A stretch of DNA of 64,000 nucleotides from Lepidurus packardi (lineage: Eukaryota; Arthropoda; Branchiopoda; Notostraca; Triopsidae): positions 185,015 through 249,014 of the forward strand of contig JAKZAN010000051.1 in the NCBI GenBank assembly GCA_023053545.1, read 5' to 3'. The notes below the pieces were generated by a model. That model saw only the letters and a list, made by a program, of their open reading frames with translations, was not told where the DNA came from and searched no databases. Position 1 is the stretch's first letter. Each line of letters begins with the position of its first letter. Shown here piece by piece: positions 23,234 to 35,848 of this stretch. Position numbers and translations under genes: made by a program.

Positions 23234-26200
23234 AGCTAGTTTATAAACTTGTTTAAAATGGTTTGTACTAGTACAAACTGGTTTAAATTGGTTTGAACAG
23301 GTCTAAACTTGTTTAAAGTAGTTTATAAACTGGTTTAAACTGGTTATAACTTCCTTAAACTGGTTAAAACTAGATAAAACTGGTTTAAACTAAATTAAAC
23401 CAGTTAAAAAACTGGATTAAACCGGTTTTAACTGGTTTAAACCGGTTTAAGCAGGTCTACTGGTTTAAACTAGTTTATAAACAGGTCTAAACTGGTTTAA
23501 AATAGTTTATAAACGGGTTTGAACTGGTTTAGACCGGTTTAAACCTGTTAAACTAGTTCAGAGACTGGTTTAAACCGGTTTTAACTGGCTTAAACTTTGG
23601 TTTAAACAGGTATACACTGGTTTAAGCAGGTCTAAACTGGTTTAAAATAGTTTATAAACGGGTTTGAACTGGTTTAGACCGGTTTAAACCTGTTAAACTA
23701 GTTTAGAAACTGGTTTAAACCGGTTTTAGCTGGCTTATCTGGTTTAAACAGGTATACACTGGTTTAAGCAGGTCTAAACTGGTTTTTACTAGTTCAAACT
23801 GGTTTGAACATTTTTACACTGGTCTAAACTGGTTTAAGCTAGTTTATAAACTGGTTTGTTAAAACTGGTTTATAGTAGTTTAAACTGGATTAAACCGGTT
23901 TAGACTGGCTTAATCTGGTTTAAACTGGTTAAAACTAGTTTATAAACTGGCTTAAACTGGTGTAAACAGATCTAAACTGGTTTTACCTGGTATAAACTAG
24001 TTTATAAACTGGTTTTAACTGGTTTGAACAGGTCTAATGTTTAAGCTAGTTTATAAACTGGTTTTAGCTGGCTTAAACTGGTTTAAACTGGATTAAACTG
24101 GTTTAAACTAGTTTAAACTAGTTACAAAACTCTATTAAACCGGTTTTAACTGGCTTAAGCTGGTTTAAACTGGTTTAAACAGGTCAAAAGTGGTTTAACC
24201 CAGTTTCTAAACCGGTTTAAACTTTTGTAAACAGGGCTTAACTAGTTTTAACTGGTTTAAACTGGTTTACACGGTCTCTAAACCGGTTTAAACCAGTTTC
24301 TAAACTAGTTTAACAGGTTTAAACTGGTGTAAACAGGTCTAAACTGGTTTTAACTGGTATAAACTGGTTAACATAGGTCTAAACTGGTTTAAGCTAGTTT
24401 GTAAACTGGTTTATACTAGTACAAACTGGTTTTAATTGGTTTGAACAGGTCTAAACTTGTTTAAAGTAGTTTATAAACTGGTTTTAACTGGTTTTAACTT
24501 CCTTAAACTGGTTAAAACTGGATAAAACTGGTTTAAACTAAATTAAACCAGTTAAAAAACTGGATTAAACCGGTTTTAACTGGCTTAAACTGGTTTAAAC
24601 TGGTTTAAACTAGTTTATAAACTGGTTTAAACTGGTGTAAGCAGGTCCAAACTGGTTTTAGCTGGTTTAAGCTAGCTAACACAGGTCTAAACTGGTTTAA
24701 GCTAGTTTATAAACTGGTTTATACTAGTTCAGACTGGTTTAAACCGGTTTAAACAGGTCTACTGGTTTAAACTAGTTTATAAACAGGTCTAAACTGGTTT
24801 AAACTAGTTTATGAACTGGTTTGAACTTATTTATACCGGTTTAAACTAGTTCAGACTGGTTTGAACCGGTTTAAACAGGTCTAAACTGGTTTAAAATAGT
24901 TTATAAACGGGTTTGAACTGGTTTAGACCGGTTTAAACCTGTTAAACTAGTTTAGAAACTGGTTTAAACCGGTTTTAACTGGCTTATCTGGTTTGAACAG
25001 GTATACACTGGTTTAAGCAGGTTTAAATTGGTTTTTACTAGTTCAAACTGGTTTGAACATTTTTACACTGGTCTAAACTGGTTTAAGCTAGTTTATAAAC
25101 TGGTTTGTTAAAACTGGTTTATAGTAGTTTAAACTGGATTAAACCGGTTTAGACTGGCTTAATCTGGTTTAAACTGGTTAAAACTAGTTTATAAACTGGC
25201 TTAAACTGGTGTAAACAGATCTAAACTGGTTTTACCTGGTATAAACTAGTTTATAAACTGGTTTAAACTGGTTTGAACAGGTCTAATGTTTAAGCTAGTT
25301 TATAAACTGGTTTTAGCTGGCTTAAACTGGTTTAAACTGGATTAAACTGGTTTAAATTAGTTTAAACTAGTTGCAAAACTCTATTAAACCGGTTTTAACT
25401 GGCTTAAGCTGGTTTAAACTGGTTTAAACAGGTCAAAAGTGGTTTAACCCAGTTTCTAAACCGGTTTAAACTTTTGTAAACAAGGCTTAACTAGTTTTAA
25501 CTGGTTTTAACTGGTTTACACGGTCTCTAAACCGGTTTAAACCAGTTTCTAAACTAGTTTAACAGGTTTAAACTGGTGTAAACAGGTCTAAACTGGTTTT
25601 AACTGGTATAAACTTTTTAACATAGGTCTAAACTGGTTTAAGCTAGTTTGTAAACTGGTTTATACTAGTACAAACTGGTTTTAATTGGTTTGAACAGGTC
25701 TAAACTTGTTTAAAGTAGTTTATAAACTGGTTTTAACTGGTTTTAACTTCCTTAAACTGGTTAAAACTGGATAAAACTGGTTTAAACTAAATTAAACCAG
25801 TTAAAAAACTGGATTAAACCGGTTTTAACTGGCTTAAACTGGTTTAAACTGGTTTAAACTAGTTTATAAACTGGTTTAAACTGGTGTAAGCAGGTCAAAA
25901 CTGGTTTTAGCTGGTTTAAGCTAGCTAACACAGGTCTAAACTGGTTTAAGCTAGTTTATAAACTGGTTTATACTAGTTCAGACTGGTTTAAACCGGTTTA
26001 AACAGGTCTACTGGTTTAAACTAGTTTATAAACAGGTCTAAACTGGTTTAAACTAGTTTATGAACTGGTTTGAACTGATTTATACCGGTTTAAACTAGTT
26101 CAAACTGGTTTGAACCGGTTTAAACAGGTCTAAACTGGTTTAAAATAGTTTATAAACGGGTTTGAACTGGTTTAGACCGGTTTAAACCTGTTAAACTAGT

Positions 26201-29200
26201 TTAGAAACTGGTTTAAACCGGTTTTAACTGGCTTATCTGTTTTAAACAGGTATACACTGGTTTAAGCAGGTCTAAACTGGTTTATACTAGTTCAAACTGG
26301 TTTAAACTTTTTTACACTGGTTTAAACTGGTTTAAGCTAGTTTATAAACTGATTTGTTAAAACTGGTTTATAGTAGTTTAAACTGGATTAAACCGGTTTA
26401 GACTGGCTTAATCTGGTTTAAACTGGGTTAAACTAGTTTACAAACTGGTTTAAACTGGTGTAAGCAGGTCCAAACTGGTTTTAGCTGGTTTTAACTGGCT
26501 AACACAGGTCTAAACTGGTTTAAGCTAGTTTATAAACTGGTTTATACTAGTTCAGACTGGTTTAAACCGGTTTAAACAGGTCTACTGGTTTAAGCTAGTT
26601 TATAAACAGGTCTAAACTGGTTTAAACTAGTTTATGAACTGGTTTGAACTGATTTATACCGGTTTAAACTAGTTCAAACTGGTTTGAACCGGTTTAAACA
26701 GGTCTAAACTGGTTTAAAATAGTTTATAAACGGGTTTGAACTGGTTTAGACCGGTTTAAACCTGTTAAACTAGTTTAGAAACTGGTTTAAACCGGTTTTA
26801 ACTGGCTTAAACTGGTTTAAACAGGTATAGACTGGTTTAAGCAGGTCTAAACTGGTTTTTACTAGTTCAAACTGGTTTGAACATTTTTATACTGGTCTAA
26901 ACTGGTTTAAGCTAGTTTATAAACTGGTTTGTTAAAACTGGTTTATAGTAGTTTAAACTGGATTAAACCGGTTTAGACTGGCTTAATCTGGTTTAAACTG
27001 GTTAAAACTAGTTTATAAACTGGCTTAAACTGGTGTAAACAGATCTAAACTGGTTTTACCTGGTATAAACTAGTTTATAAACTGGTTTAAACTGGTTTGA
27101 ACAGGTCTAATGTTTAAGCTAGTTTATAAACTGGTTTTAGCTGGCTTAAACTGGTTTAAACTGGATTAAACTGGTTTAAATTAGTTTAAACTAGTTGCAA
27201 AACTCTATTAAACCGGTTTTAACTGGCTTAAGCTGGTTTAAACTGGTTTAAACAGGTCAAAAGTGGTTTAACCCAGTTTCTAAACCGGTTTAAACTTTTG
27301 TAAACAAGGCTTAACTAGTTTTAACTGGTTTTAACTGGTTTACACGGTCTCTAAACCGGTTTAAACCAGTTTCTAAACTAGTTTAACAGGTTTAAACTGG
27401 TGTAAACAGGTCAAAACTGGTTTTAACTGGTATAAACTTTTTAACATAGGTCTAAACTGGTTTAAGCTAGTTTGTAAACTGGTTTATACTAGTACAAACT
27501 GGTTTTAATTGGTTTGAACAGGTCTAAACTTGTTTAAAGTAGTTTATAAACTGGTTTAAACTGGTTTTAACTTCCTTAAACTGGTTAAAACTGGATAAAA
27601 CTGGTTTAAACTAAATTAAACCAGTTAAAAAACTGGATTAAACCGGTTTTAACTGGCTTAAACTGGTTTAAACTGGTTTAAACTAGTTTATAAACTGGTT
27701 TAAACTGGTGTAAGCAGGTCCAAACTGGTTTTAGCTGGTTTAAGCTAGCTAACACAGGTCTAAACTGGTTTAAGCTAGTTTATAAACTGGTTTATACTAG
27801 TTCAGACTGGTTTAAACCGGTTTAAACAGGTCTACTGGTTTAAACTAGTTTATAAACAGGTCTAAACTGGTTTAAACTAGTTTATGAACTGGTTTGAACT
27901 GATTTATACCGGTTTAAACTAGTTCAAACTGGTTTGAACCGGTTTAAACAGGTCTAAACTGGTTTAAAATAGTTTATAAACGGGTTTGAACTGGTTTAGA
28001 CCGGTTTAAACCTGTTAAACTAGTTTAGAAACTGGTTTAAACCGGTTTTAACTGGCTTATCTGTTTTAAACAGGTATACACTGGTTTAAGCAGGTCTAAA
28101 CTGGTTTATACTAGTTCAAACTGGTTTAAACTTTTTTACACTGGTTTAAACTGGTTTAAGCTAGTTTATAAACTGATTTGTTAAAACTGGTTTATAGTAG
28201 TTTAAACTGGATTAAACCGGTTTAGACTGGCTTAATCTGGTTTAAACTGGGTTAAACTAGTTTACAAACTGGTTTAAACTGGTGTAAGCAGGTCCAAACT
28301 GGTTTTAGCTGGTTTTAACTGGCTAACACAGGTCTAAACTGGTTTAAGCTAGTTTATAAACTGGTTTATACTAGTTCAGACTGGTTTAAACCGGTTTAAA
28401 CAGGTCTACTGGTTTAAGCTAGTTTATAAACAGGTCTAAACTGGTTTAAACTAGTTTATGAACTGGTTTGAACTGATTTATACCGGTTTAAACTAGTTCA
28501 AACTGGTTTGAACCGGTTTAAACAGGTCTAAACTGGTTTAAAATAGTTTATAAACGGGTTTGAACTGGTTTAGACCGGTTTAAACCTGTTAAACTAGTTT
28601 AGAAACTGGTTTAAACCGGTTTTAACTGGCTTAAACTGGTTTAAACAGGTATAGACTGGTTTAAGCAGGTCTAAACTGGTTTTTACTAGTTCAAACTGGT
28701 TTGAACATTTTTATACTGTTCTAAACTGGTTTAAGCTAGTTTATAAACTGGTTTGTTAAAACTGGTTTATAGTAGTTTAAACTGGATTAAACCGGTTTAG
28801 ACTGGCTAAATCTGGTTTAAACTGGTTAAAACTAGTTTATAAACTGGCTTAAACTGGTGTAAACAGATCTAAACTTGTTTTACCTGGTATAAACTAGTTT
28901 ATAAACTGGTTTAAACTGGTTTGAACAGGTCTAATGTTTAAGCTAGTTTATAAACTGGTTTTAGCTGGCTTAAACTGGTTTAAACTGGATTAAACTGGTT
29001 TAAACTAGTTTAAACGAGTTACAAAACTCTATTAAACCGGTTTTAACTGGCTTAAGCTGGTTTAAACTGGTTTAAACAGGTCAAAAGTGGTTTAACCCAG
29101 TTTCTAAACCGGTTTAAACTTTTGTAAACAGGGCTTAACTAGTTTTAACTGGTTTAAACTGGTTTACACGGTCTCTAAACCGGTTTAAACCAGTTTCTAA

Positions 29201-32200
29201 ACTATTTTAACAGGTTTAAACTGGTGTAAACAGGTCTAAACTGGTTTTAACTGGTATAAACTGGTTAACATAGGTCTAAACTGGTTTAAGCTAGTTTGTA
29301 AACTGGTTTATACTAGTACAAACTGGTTTTAATTGGTTTGAACAGGTCTAAACTTGTTTAAAGTAGTTTATAAACTGGTTTAAACTGGTTTTAACTTCCT
29401 TAAACTGGTTAAAACTGGATAAAACTGGTTTAAACTAAATTAAACCAGTTAAAAAACTGGATTAAACCGGTTTTAACTGGCTTAAACTGGTTTAAACTGG
29501 TTTAAACTAGTTTATAAACTGGTTTAAACTGGTGTAAGCAGGTCCAAACTGGTTTTAGCTGGTTTAAGCTAGCTAACACAGGTCTAAACTGGTTTAAGCT
29601 AGTTTATAAACTGGTTTATACTAGTTCAGACTGGTTTAAACCGGTTTAAACAGGTCTACTGGTTTAAACTAGTTTATAAACAGGTCTAAACTGGTTTAAA
29701 CTAGTTTATGAACTGGTTTGAACTGATTTATACCGGTTTAAACTAGTTCAAACTGGTTTGAACCGGTTTAAACAGGTCTAAACTGGTTTAAAATAGTTTA
29801 TAAACGGGTTTGAACTGGTTTAGACCAGTTTAAACCTGTTAAACTAGTTTAGAAACTGGTTTAAACCGGTTTTAACTGGCTTATCTGGTTTGAACAGGTA
29901 TACACTGGTTTAAGCAGGTTTAAATTGGTTTTTACTAGTTCAAACTGGTTTGAACATTTTTACACTGGTCTAAACTGGTTTAAGCTAGTTTATAAACTGG
30001 TTTGTTAAAACTGGTTTATAGTAGTTTAAACTGGATTAAACCGGTTTAGACTGGCTTAATCTGGTTTAAACTGGTTAAAACTAGTTTATAAACTGGCTTA
30101 AACTGGTGTAAACAGATCTAAACTGGTTTTACCTGGTATAAACTAGTTTATAAACTGGTTTAAACTGGTTTGAACCGGTCTAATGTTTAAGCTAGTTTAT
30201 AAACTGGTTTTAGCTGGCTTAAACTGGTTTAAACTGGATTAAACTGGTTTAAATTAGTTTAAACTAGTTGCAAAACTCTATTAAACCGGTTTTAACTGGC
30301 TTAAGCTGGTTTAAACTGGTTTAAACAGGTCAAAAGTGGTTTAACCCAGTTTCTAAACAGGTTTAAACTTTTGTAAACAAGGCTTAACTAGTTTTAACTG
30401 GTTATAACTGGTTTACACGGTCTCTAAACCGGTTTAAACCAGTTTCTAAACTAGTTTAACAGGTTTAAACTGGTGTAAACAGGTCTAAACTGGTTTTAAC
30501 TGGTATAAACTTTTTAACATAGGTCTAAACTGGTTTAAGCTAGTTTGTAAACTGGTTTATACTAGTACAAACTGGTTTTAATTGGTTTGAACAGGTCTAA
30601 ACTTGTTTAAAGTAGTTTATAAACTGGTTTTAACTGGTTTTAACTTCCTTAAACTGGTTAAAACTGGATAAAACTGGTTTAAACTAAATTAAACCAGTTA
30701 AAAAACTGGATTAAACCGGTTTTAACTGGCTTAAACTGGTTTAAACTGGTTTAAACTAGTTTATAAACTGGTTTAAACTGGTGTAAGCAGGTCAAAACTG
30801 GTTTTAGCTGGTTTAAGCTAGCTAACACAGGTCTAAACTGGTTTAAGCTAGTTTATAAACTGGTTTATACTAGTTCAGACTGGTTTAAACCGGTTTAAAC
30901 AGGTCTACTGGTTTAAACTAGTTTATAAACAGGTCTAAACTGGTTTAAACTAGTTCATGAACTGGTTTGAACTGATTTATACCGGTTTAAACTAGTTCAA
31001 ACTGGTTTGAACCGGTTTAAACAGGTATAAACTGGTTTAAAATAGTTTATAAACGGGTTTGAACTGGTTTAGACCGGTTTAAACCTGTTAAACTAGTTTA
31101 GAAACTGGTTTAAACCGGTTTTAACTGGCTTATCTGTTTTAAACAGGTATACACTGGTTTAAGCAGGTCTAAACTGGTTTATACTAGTTCAAACTGGTTT
31201 AAACTTTTTTACACTGGTTTAAACTGGTTTAAGCTAGTTTATAAACTGATTTGTTAAAACTGGTTTATAGTAGTTTAAACTGGATTAAACCGGTTTAGAC
31301 TGGCTTAATCTGGTTTAAACTGGGTTAAACTAGTTTACAAACTGGTTTAAACTGGTGTAAGCAGGTCCAAACTGGTTTTAGCTGGTTTTAACTGGCTAAC
31401 ACAGGTCTAAACTGGTTTAAGCTAGTTTATAAACTGGTTTATACTAGTTCAGACTGGTTTAAACCGGTTTAAACAGGTCTACTGGTTTAAGCTAGTTTAT
31501 AAACAGGTCTAAACTGGTTTAAACTAGTTTATGAACTGGTTTGAACTGATTTATACCGGTTTAAACTAGTTCAAACTGGTTTGAACCGGTTTAAACAGGT
31601 CTAAACTGGTTTAAAATAGTTTATAAACGGGTTTGAACTGGTTTAGACCGGTTTAAACCTGTTAAACTAGTTTAGAAACTGGTTTAAACCGGTTTTAACT
31701 GGCTTATCTGTTTTAAACAGGTATACACTGGTTTAAGCAGGTCTAAACTGGTTTATACTAGTTCAAACTGGTTTAAACTTTTTTACACTGGTTTAAACTG
31801 GTTTAAGCTAGTTTATAAACTGATTTGTTAAAACTGGTTTATAGTAGTTTAAACTGGATTAAACCGGTTTAGACTGGCTTAATCTGGTTTAAACTGGGTT
31901 AAACTAGTTTACAAACTGGTTTAAACTGGTGTAAGCAGGTCCAAACTGGTTTTAGCTGGTTTTAACTGGCTAACACAGGTCTAAACTGGTTTAAGCTAGT
32001 TTATAAACTGGTTTATACTAGTTCAGACTGGTTTAAACCGGTTTAAACAGGTCTACTGGTTTAAGCTAGTTTATAAACAGGTCTAAACTGGTTTAAACTA
32101 GTTTATGAACTGGTTTGAACTGATTTATACCGGTTTAAACTAGTTCAAACTGGTTTGAACCGGTTTAAACAGGTCTAAACTGGTTTAAAATAGTTTATAA

Positions 32201-35200
32201 ACGGGTTTGAACTGGTTTAGACCGGTTTAAACCTGTTAAACTAGTTTAGAAACTGGTTTAAACCGGTTTTAACTGGCTTAAACTGGTTTAAACAGGTATA
32301 GACTGGTTTAAGCAGGTCTAAACTGGTTTTTACTAGTTCAAACTGGTTTGAACATTTTTACACTGGTCTAAACTGGTTTAAGCTAGTTTATAAACTGGTT
32401 TGTTAAAACTGGTTTATAGTAGTTTAAACTGGATTAAACCGGTTTAGACTGGCTAAATCTGGTTTAAACTGGTTAAAACTAGTTTATAAACTGGCTTAAA
32501 CTGGTGTAAACAGATCTAAACTTGTTTTACCTGGTATAAACTAGTTTATAAACTGGTTTAAACTGGTTTGAACAGGTCTAATGTTTAAGCTAGTTTATAA
32601 ACTGGTTTTAGCTGGCTTAAACTGGTTTAAACTGGATTAAACTGGTTTAAACTAGTTTAAACGAGTTACAAAACTCTATTAAACCGGTTTTAACTGGCTT
32701 AAGCTGGTTTAAACTGGTTTAAACAGGTCAAAAGTGGTTTAACCCAGTTTCTAAACCGGTTTAAACTTTTGTAAACAGGGCTTAACTAGTTTTAACTGGT
32801 TTAAACTGGTTTACACGGTCTCTAAACCGGTTTAAACCAGTTTCTAAACTAGTTTAACAGGTTTAAACTGGTGTAAACAGGTCTAAACTGGTTTTAACTG
32901 GTATAAACTGGTTAACATAGGTCTAAACTGGTCTAAGCTAGTTTGTAAACTGGTTTATACTAGTACAAACTGGTTTTAATTGGTTTGAACAGGTCTAAAC
33001 TTGTTTAAAGTAGTTTATAAACTGGTTTAAACTGGTTTTAACTTCCTTAAACTGGTTAAAACTGGATAAAACTGGTTTAAACTAAATTAAACCAGTTAAA
33101 AAACTGGATTAAACCGGTTTTAACTGGCTTAAACTGGTTTAAACTGGTTTAAACTAGTTTATAAACTGGTTTAAACTGGTGTAAGCAGGTCCAAACTGGT
33201 TTTAGCTGGTTTAAGCTAGCTAACACAGGTCTAAACTGGTTTAAGCTAGTTTATAAACTGGTTTATACTAGTTCAGACTGGTTTAAACCGGTTTAAACAG
33301 GTCTACTGGTTTAAACTAGTTTATAAACAGGTCTAAACTGGTTTAAACTAGTTTATGAACTGGTTTGAACTGATTTATACCGGTTTAAACTAGTTCAAAC
33401 TGGTTTGAACCGGTTTAAACAGGTCTAAACTGGTTTAAAATAGTTTATAAACGGGTTTGAACTGGTTTAGACCGGTTTAAACCTGTTAAACTAGTTTAGA
33501 AACTGGTTTAAACCGGTTTTAACTGGCTTATCTGTTTTAAACAGGTATACACTGGTTTAAGCAGGTCTAAACTGGTTTATACTAGTTCAAACTGGTTTAA
33601 ACTTTTTTACACTGGTTTAAACTGGTTTAAGCTAGTTTATAAACTGATTTGTTAAAACTGGTTTATAGTAGTTTAAACTGGATTAAACCGGTTTAGACTG
33701 GCTTAATCTGGTTTAAACTGGGTTAAACTAGTTTACAAACTGGTTTAAACTGGTGTAAGCAGGTCCAAACTGGTTTTAGCTGGTTTTAACTGGCTAACAC
33801 AGGTCTAAACTGGTTTAAGCTAGTTTATAAACTGGTTTATACTAGTTCAGACTGGTTTAAACCGGTTTAAACAGGTCTACTGGTTTAAGCTAGTTTATAA
33901 ACAGGTCTAAACTGGTTTAAACTAGTTTATGAACTGGTTTGAACTGATTTATACCGGTTTAAACTAGTTCAAACTGGTTTGAACCGGTTTAAACAGGTCT
34001 AAACTGGTTTAAAATAGTTTATAAACGGGTTTGAACTGGTTTAGACCGGTTTAAACCTGTTAAACTAGTTTAGAAACTGGTTTAAACCGGTTTTAACTGG
34101 CTTAAACTGGTTTAAACAGGTATAGACTGGTTTAAGCAGGTCTAAACTGGTTTTTACTAGTTCAAACTGGTTTGAACATTTTTACACTGGTCTAAACTGG
34201 TTTAAGCTAGTTTATAAACTGGTTTGTTAAAACTGGTTTATAGTAGTTTAAACTGGATTAAACCGGTTTAGACTGGCTAAATCTGGTTTAAACTGGTTAA
34301 AACTAGTTTATAAACTGGCTTAAACTGGTGTAAACAGATCTAAACTTGTTTTACCTGGTATAAACTAGTTTATAAACTGGTTTAAACTGGTTTGAACAGG
34401 TCTAATGTTTAAGCTAGTTTATAAACTGGTTTTAGCTGGCTTAAACTGGTTTAAACTGGATTAAACTGGTTTAAACTAGTTTAAACGAGTTACAAAACTC
34501 TATTAAACCGGTTTTAACTGGCTTAAGCTGGTTTAAACTGGTTTAAACAGGTCAAAAGTGGTTTAACCCAGTTTCTAAACCGGTTTAAACTTTTGTAAAC
34601 AGGGCTTAACTAGTTTTAACTGGTTTAAACTGGTTTACACGGTCTCTAAACCGGTTTAAACCAGTTTCTAAACTAGTTTAACAGGTTTAAACTGGTGTAA
34701 ACAGGTCTAAACTGGTTTTAACTGGTATAAACTGGTTAACATAGGTCTAAACTGGTTTAAGCTAGTTTGTAAACTGGTTTATACTAGTACAAACTGGTTT
34801 TAATTGGTTTGAACAGGTCTAAACTTGTTTAAAGTAGTTTATAAACTGGTTTAAACTGGTTTTAACTTCCTTAAACTGGTTAAAACTGGATAAAACTGGT
34901 TTAAACTAAATTAAACCAGTTAGAAAACTGGATCAAACCGGTTTTAACTGGCTTAAACTGGTTTAAACTGGTTTAAACTAGTTTATAAACTGGTTTAAAC
35001 TGGTGTAAGCAGGTCCAAACTGGTTTTAGCTGGTTTAAGCTAGCTAACACAGGTCTAAACTGGTTTAAGCTAGTTTATAAACTGGTTTATACTAGTTCAG
35101 ACTGGTTTAAACCGGTTTAAACAGGTCTACTGGTTTAAACTAGTTTATAAACAGGTCTAAACTGGTTTAAACTAGTTTATAAACAGGTCTAAACTGGTTT

Positions 35201-35615
35201 AAACTAGTTCATGAACTGGTTTGAACTGATTTATACCGGTTTAAACAAGTTCAAACTGGTTTGAACCGGTTTAAACAGGTCTAAATTGGTTTAAAATAGT
35301 TTATAAACGGGTTTGAACTGGTTTAGACCGGTTTAAACCTGTTAAACTAGTTTAGAGACTGGTTTAAACCGGTTTTAACTGGCTTAAACTGGTTTAAACA
35401 GGTATACACTGGTTTAAGCAGGTCTAAACTGGTTTATACTAGTTCAAACTGGTTTAAACTTTTTTACACTGGTCTAAACTGGTTTAAGCTAGTTTATAAA
35501 CTGGTTTGTTAAAACTGGTTTGTTAAAACTGGTTTATAGTAGTTTAAACTGGATTAAACCGGTTTAGACTGGCTTAATCTGGTTTAAACTGGTTAAAACT
35601 AGTTTATAAACTGGC
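23234..35615 (+). repeat. Satellite B, block 2, with modular higher-order repeats
   Basis: This 12.4-kb array of the 10-bp unit is highly ordered. The marker TAACTTCCTTAAACTGG occurs at 24495, 25744, 27568, 29392, 30641, 33039 and 34863. Spacings are 1,249, 1,824, 1,824, 1,249, 2,398 and 1,824 bp. These fit 1,249 bp plus zero, one or two copies of a module of about 575 bp. The doubled module is visible directly: AAACTGGGTTAAACTAG recurs 574 bp apart near 31318 and 31892. Long stretches of different copies are identical, pointing to recent amplification or gene conversion. No coding sequence is present. Confidence 0.94.
35605..35615. repeat. Target-site duplication, 3' side of the R1-like element
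   Basis: TATAAACTGGC directly precedes the T-run that represents the poly(A) tail. The same 11 bases lie at 40224-40234 on the other side of the insertion. Unoccupied satellite copies (around 23935-23960, for example) show this sequence once, reading on into TTAAACTGGTGTAAACAG. Confidence 0.85.
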
Positions 35616-35848
35616 TTTTTTTTTTTTTTTTTTTTTTAATTTATTTAGGCGTAGGCTAATGCCTATTGGCTTTCTTACAGTATCTACAATCTGGATTTCG
35701 ATAATCACCATAACCTCATGAGTGGGTTTGTGTTCCACTCTTAACTTGGGTGAACAAACCACGAGTGAGGAAACTTGTTTGAAATGACTAGGGTTGATGG
35801 GTGTGAGATAAAAATAACGTAAAAGGGTTTGTGAAACAGGGCTTAAAA
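35616..35848 (-). other. 3' UTR and poly(A) tail of the R1-like element
   Basis: The minus-strand 3' UTR of about 210 nt ends CCTAAATAAATT followed by A22, so AATAAA lies immediately before the tail. A small stem-loop, TAGGC-ATTA-GCCTA, sits just upstream within 35650-35668. The same CAATAGGC...GCCTACG sequence is found at the 3' end of the fragment at 44721-45024. Confidence 0.8.
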
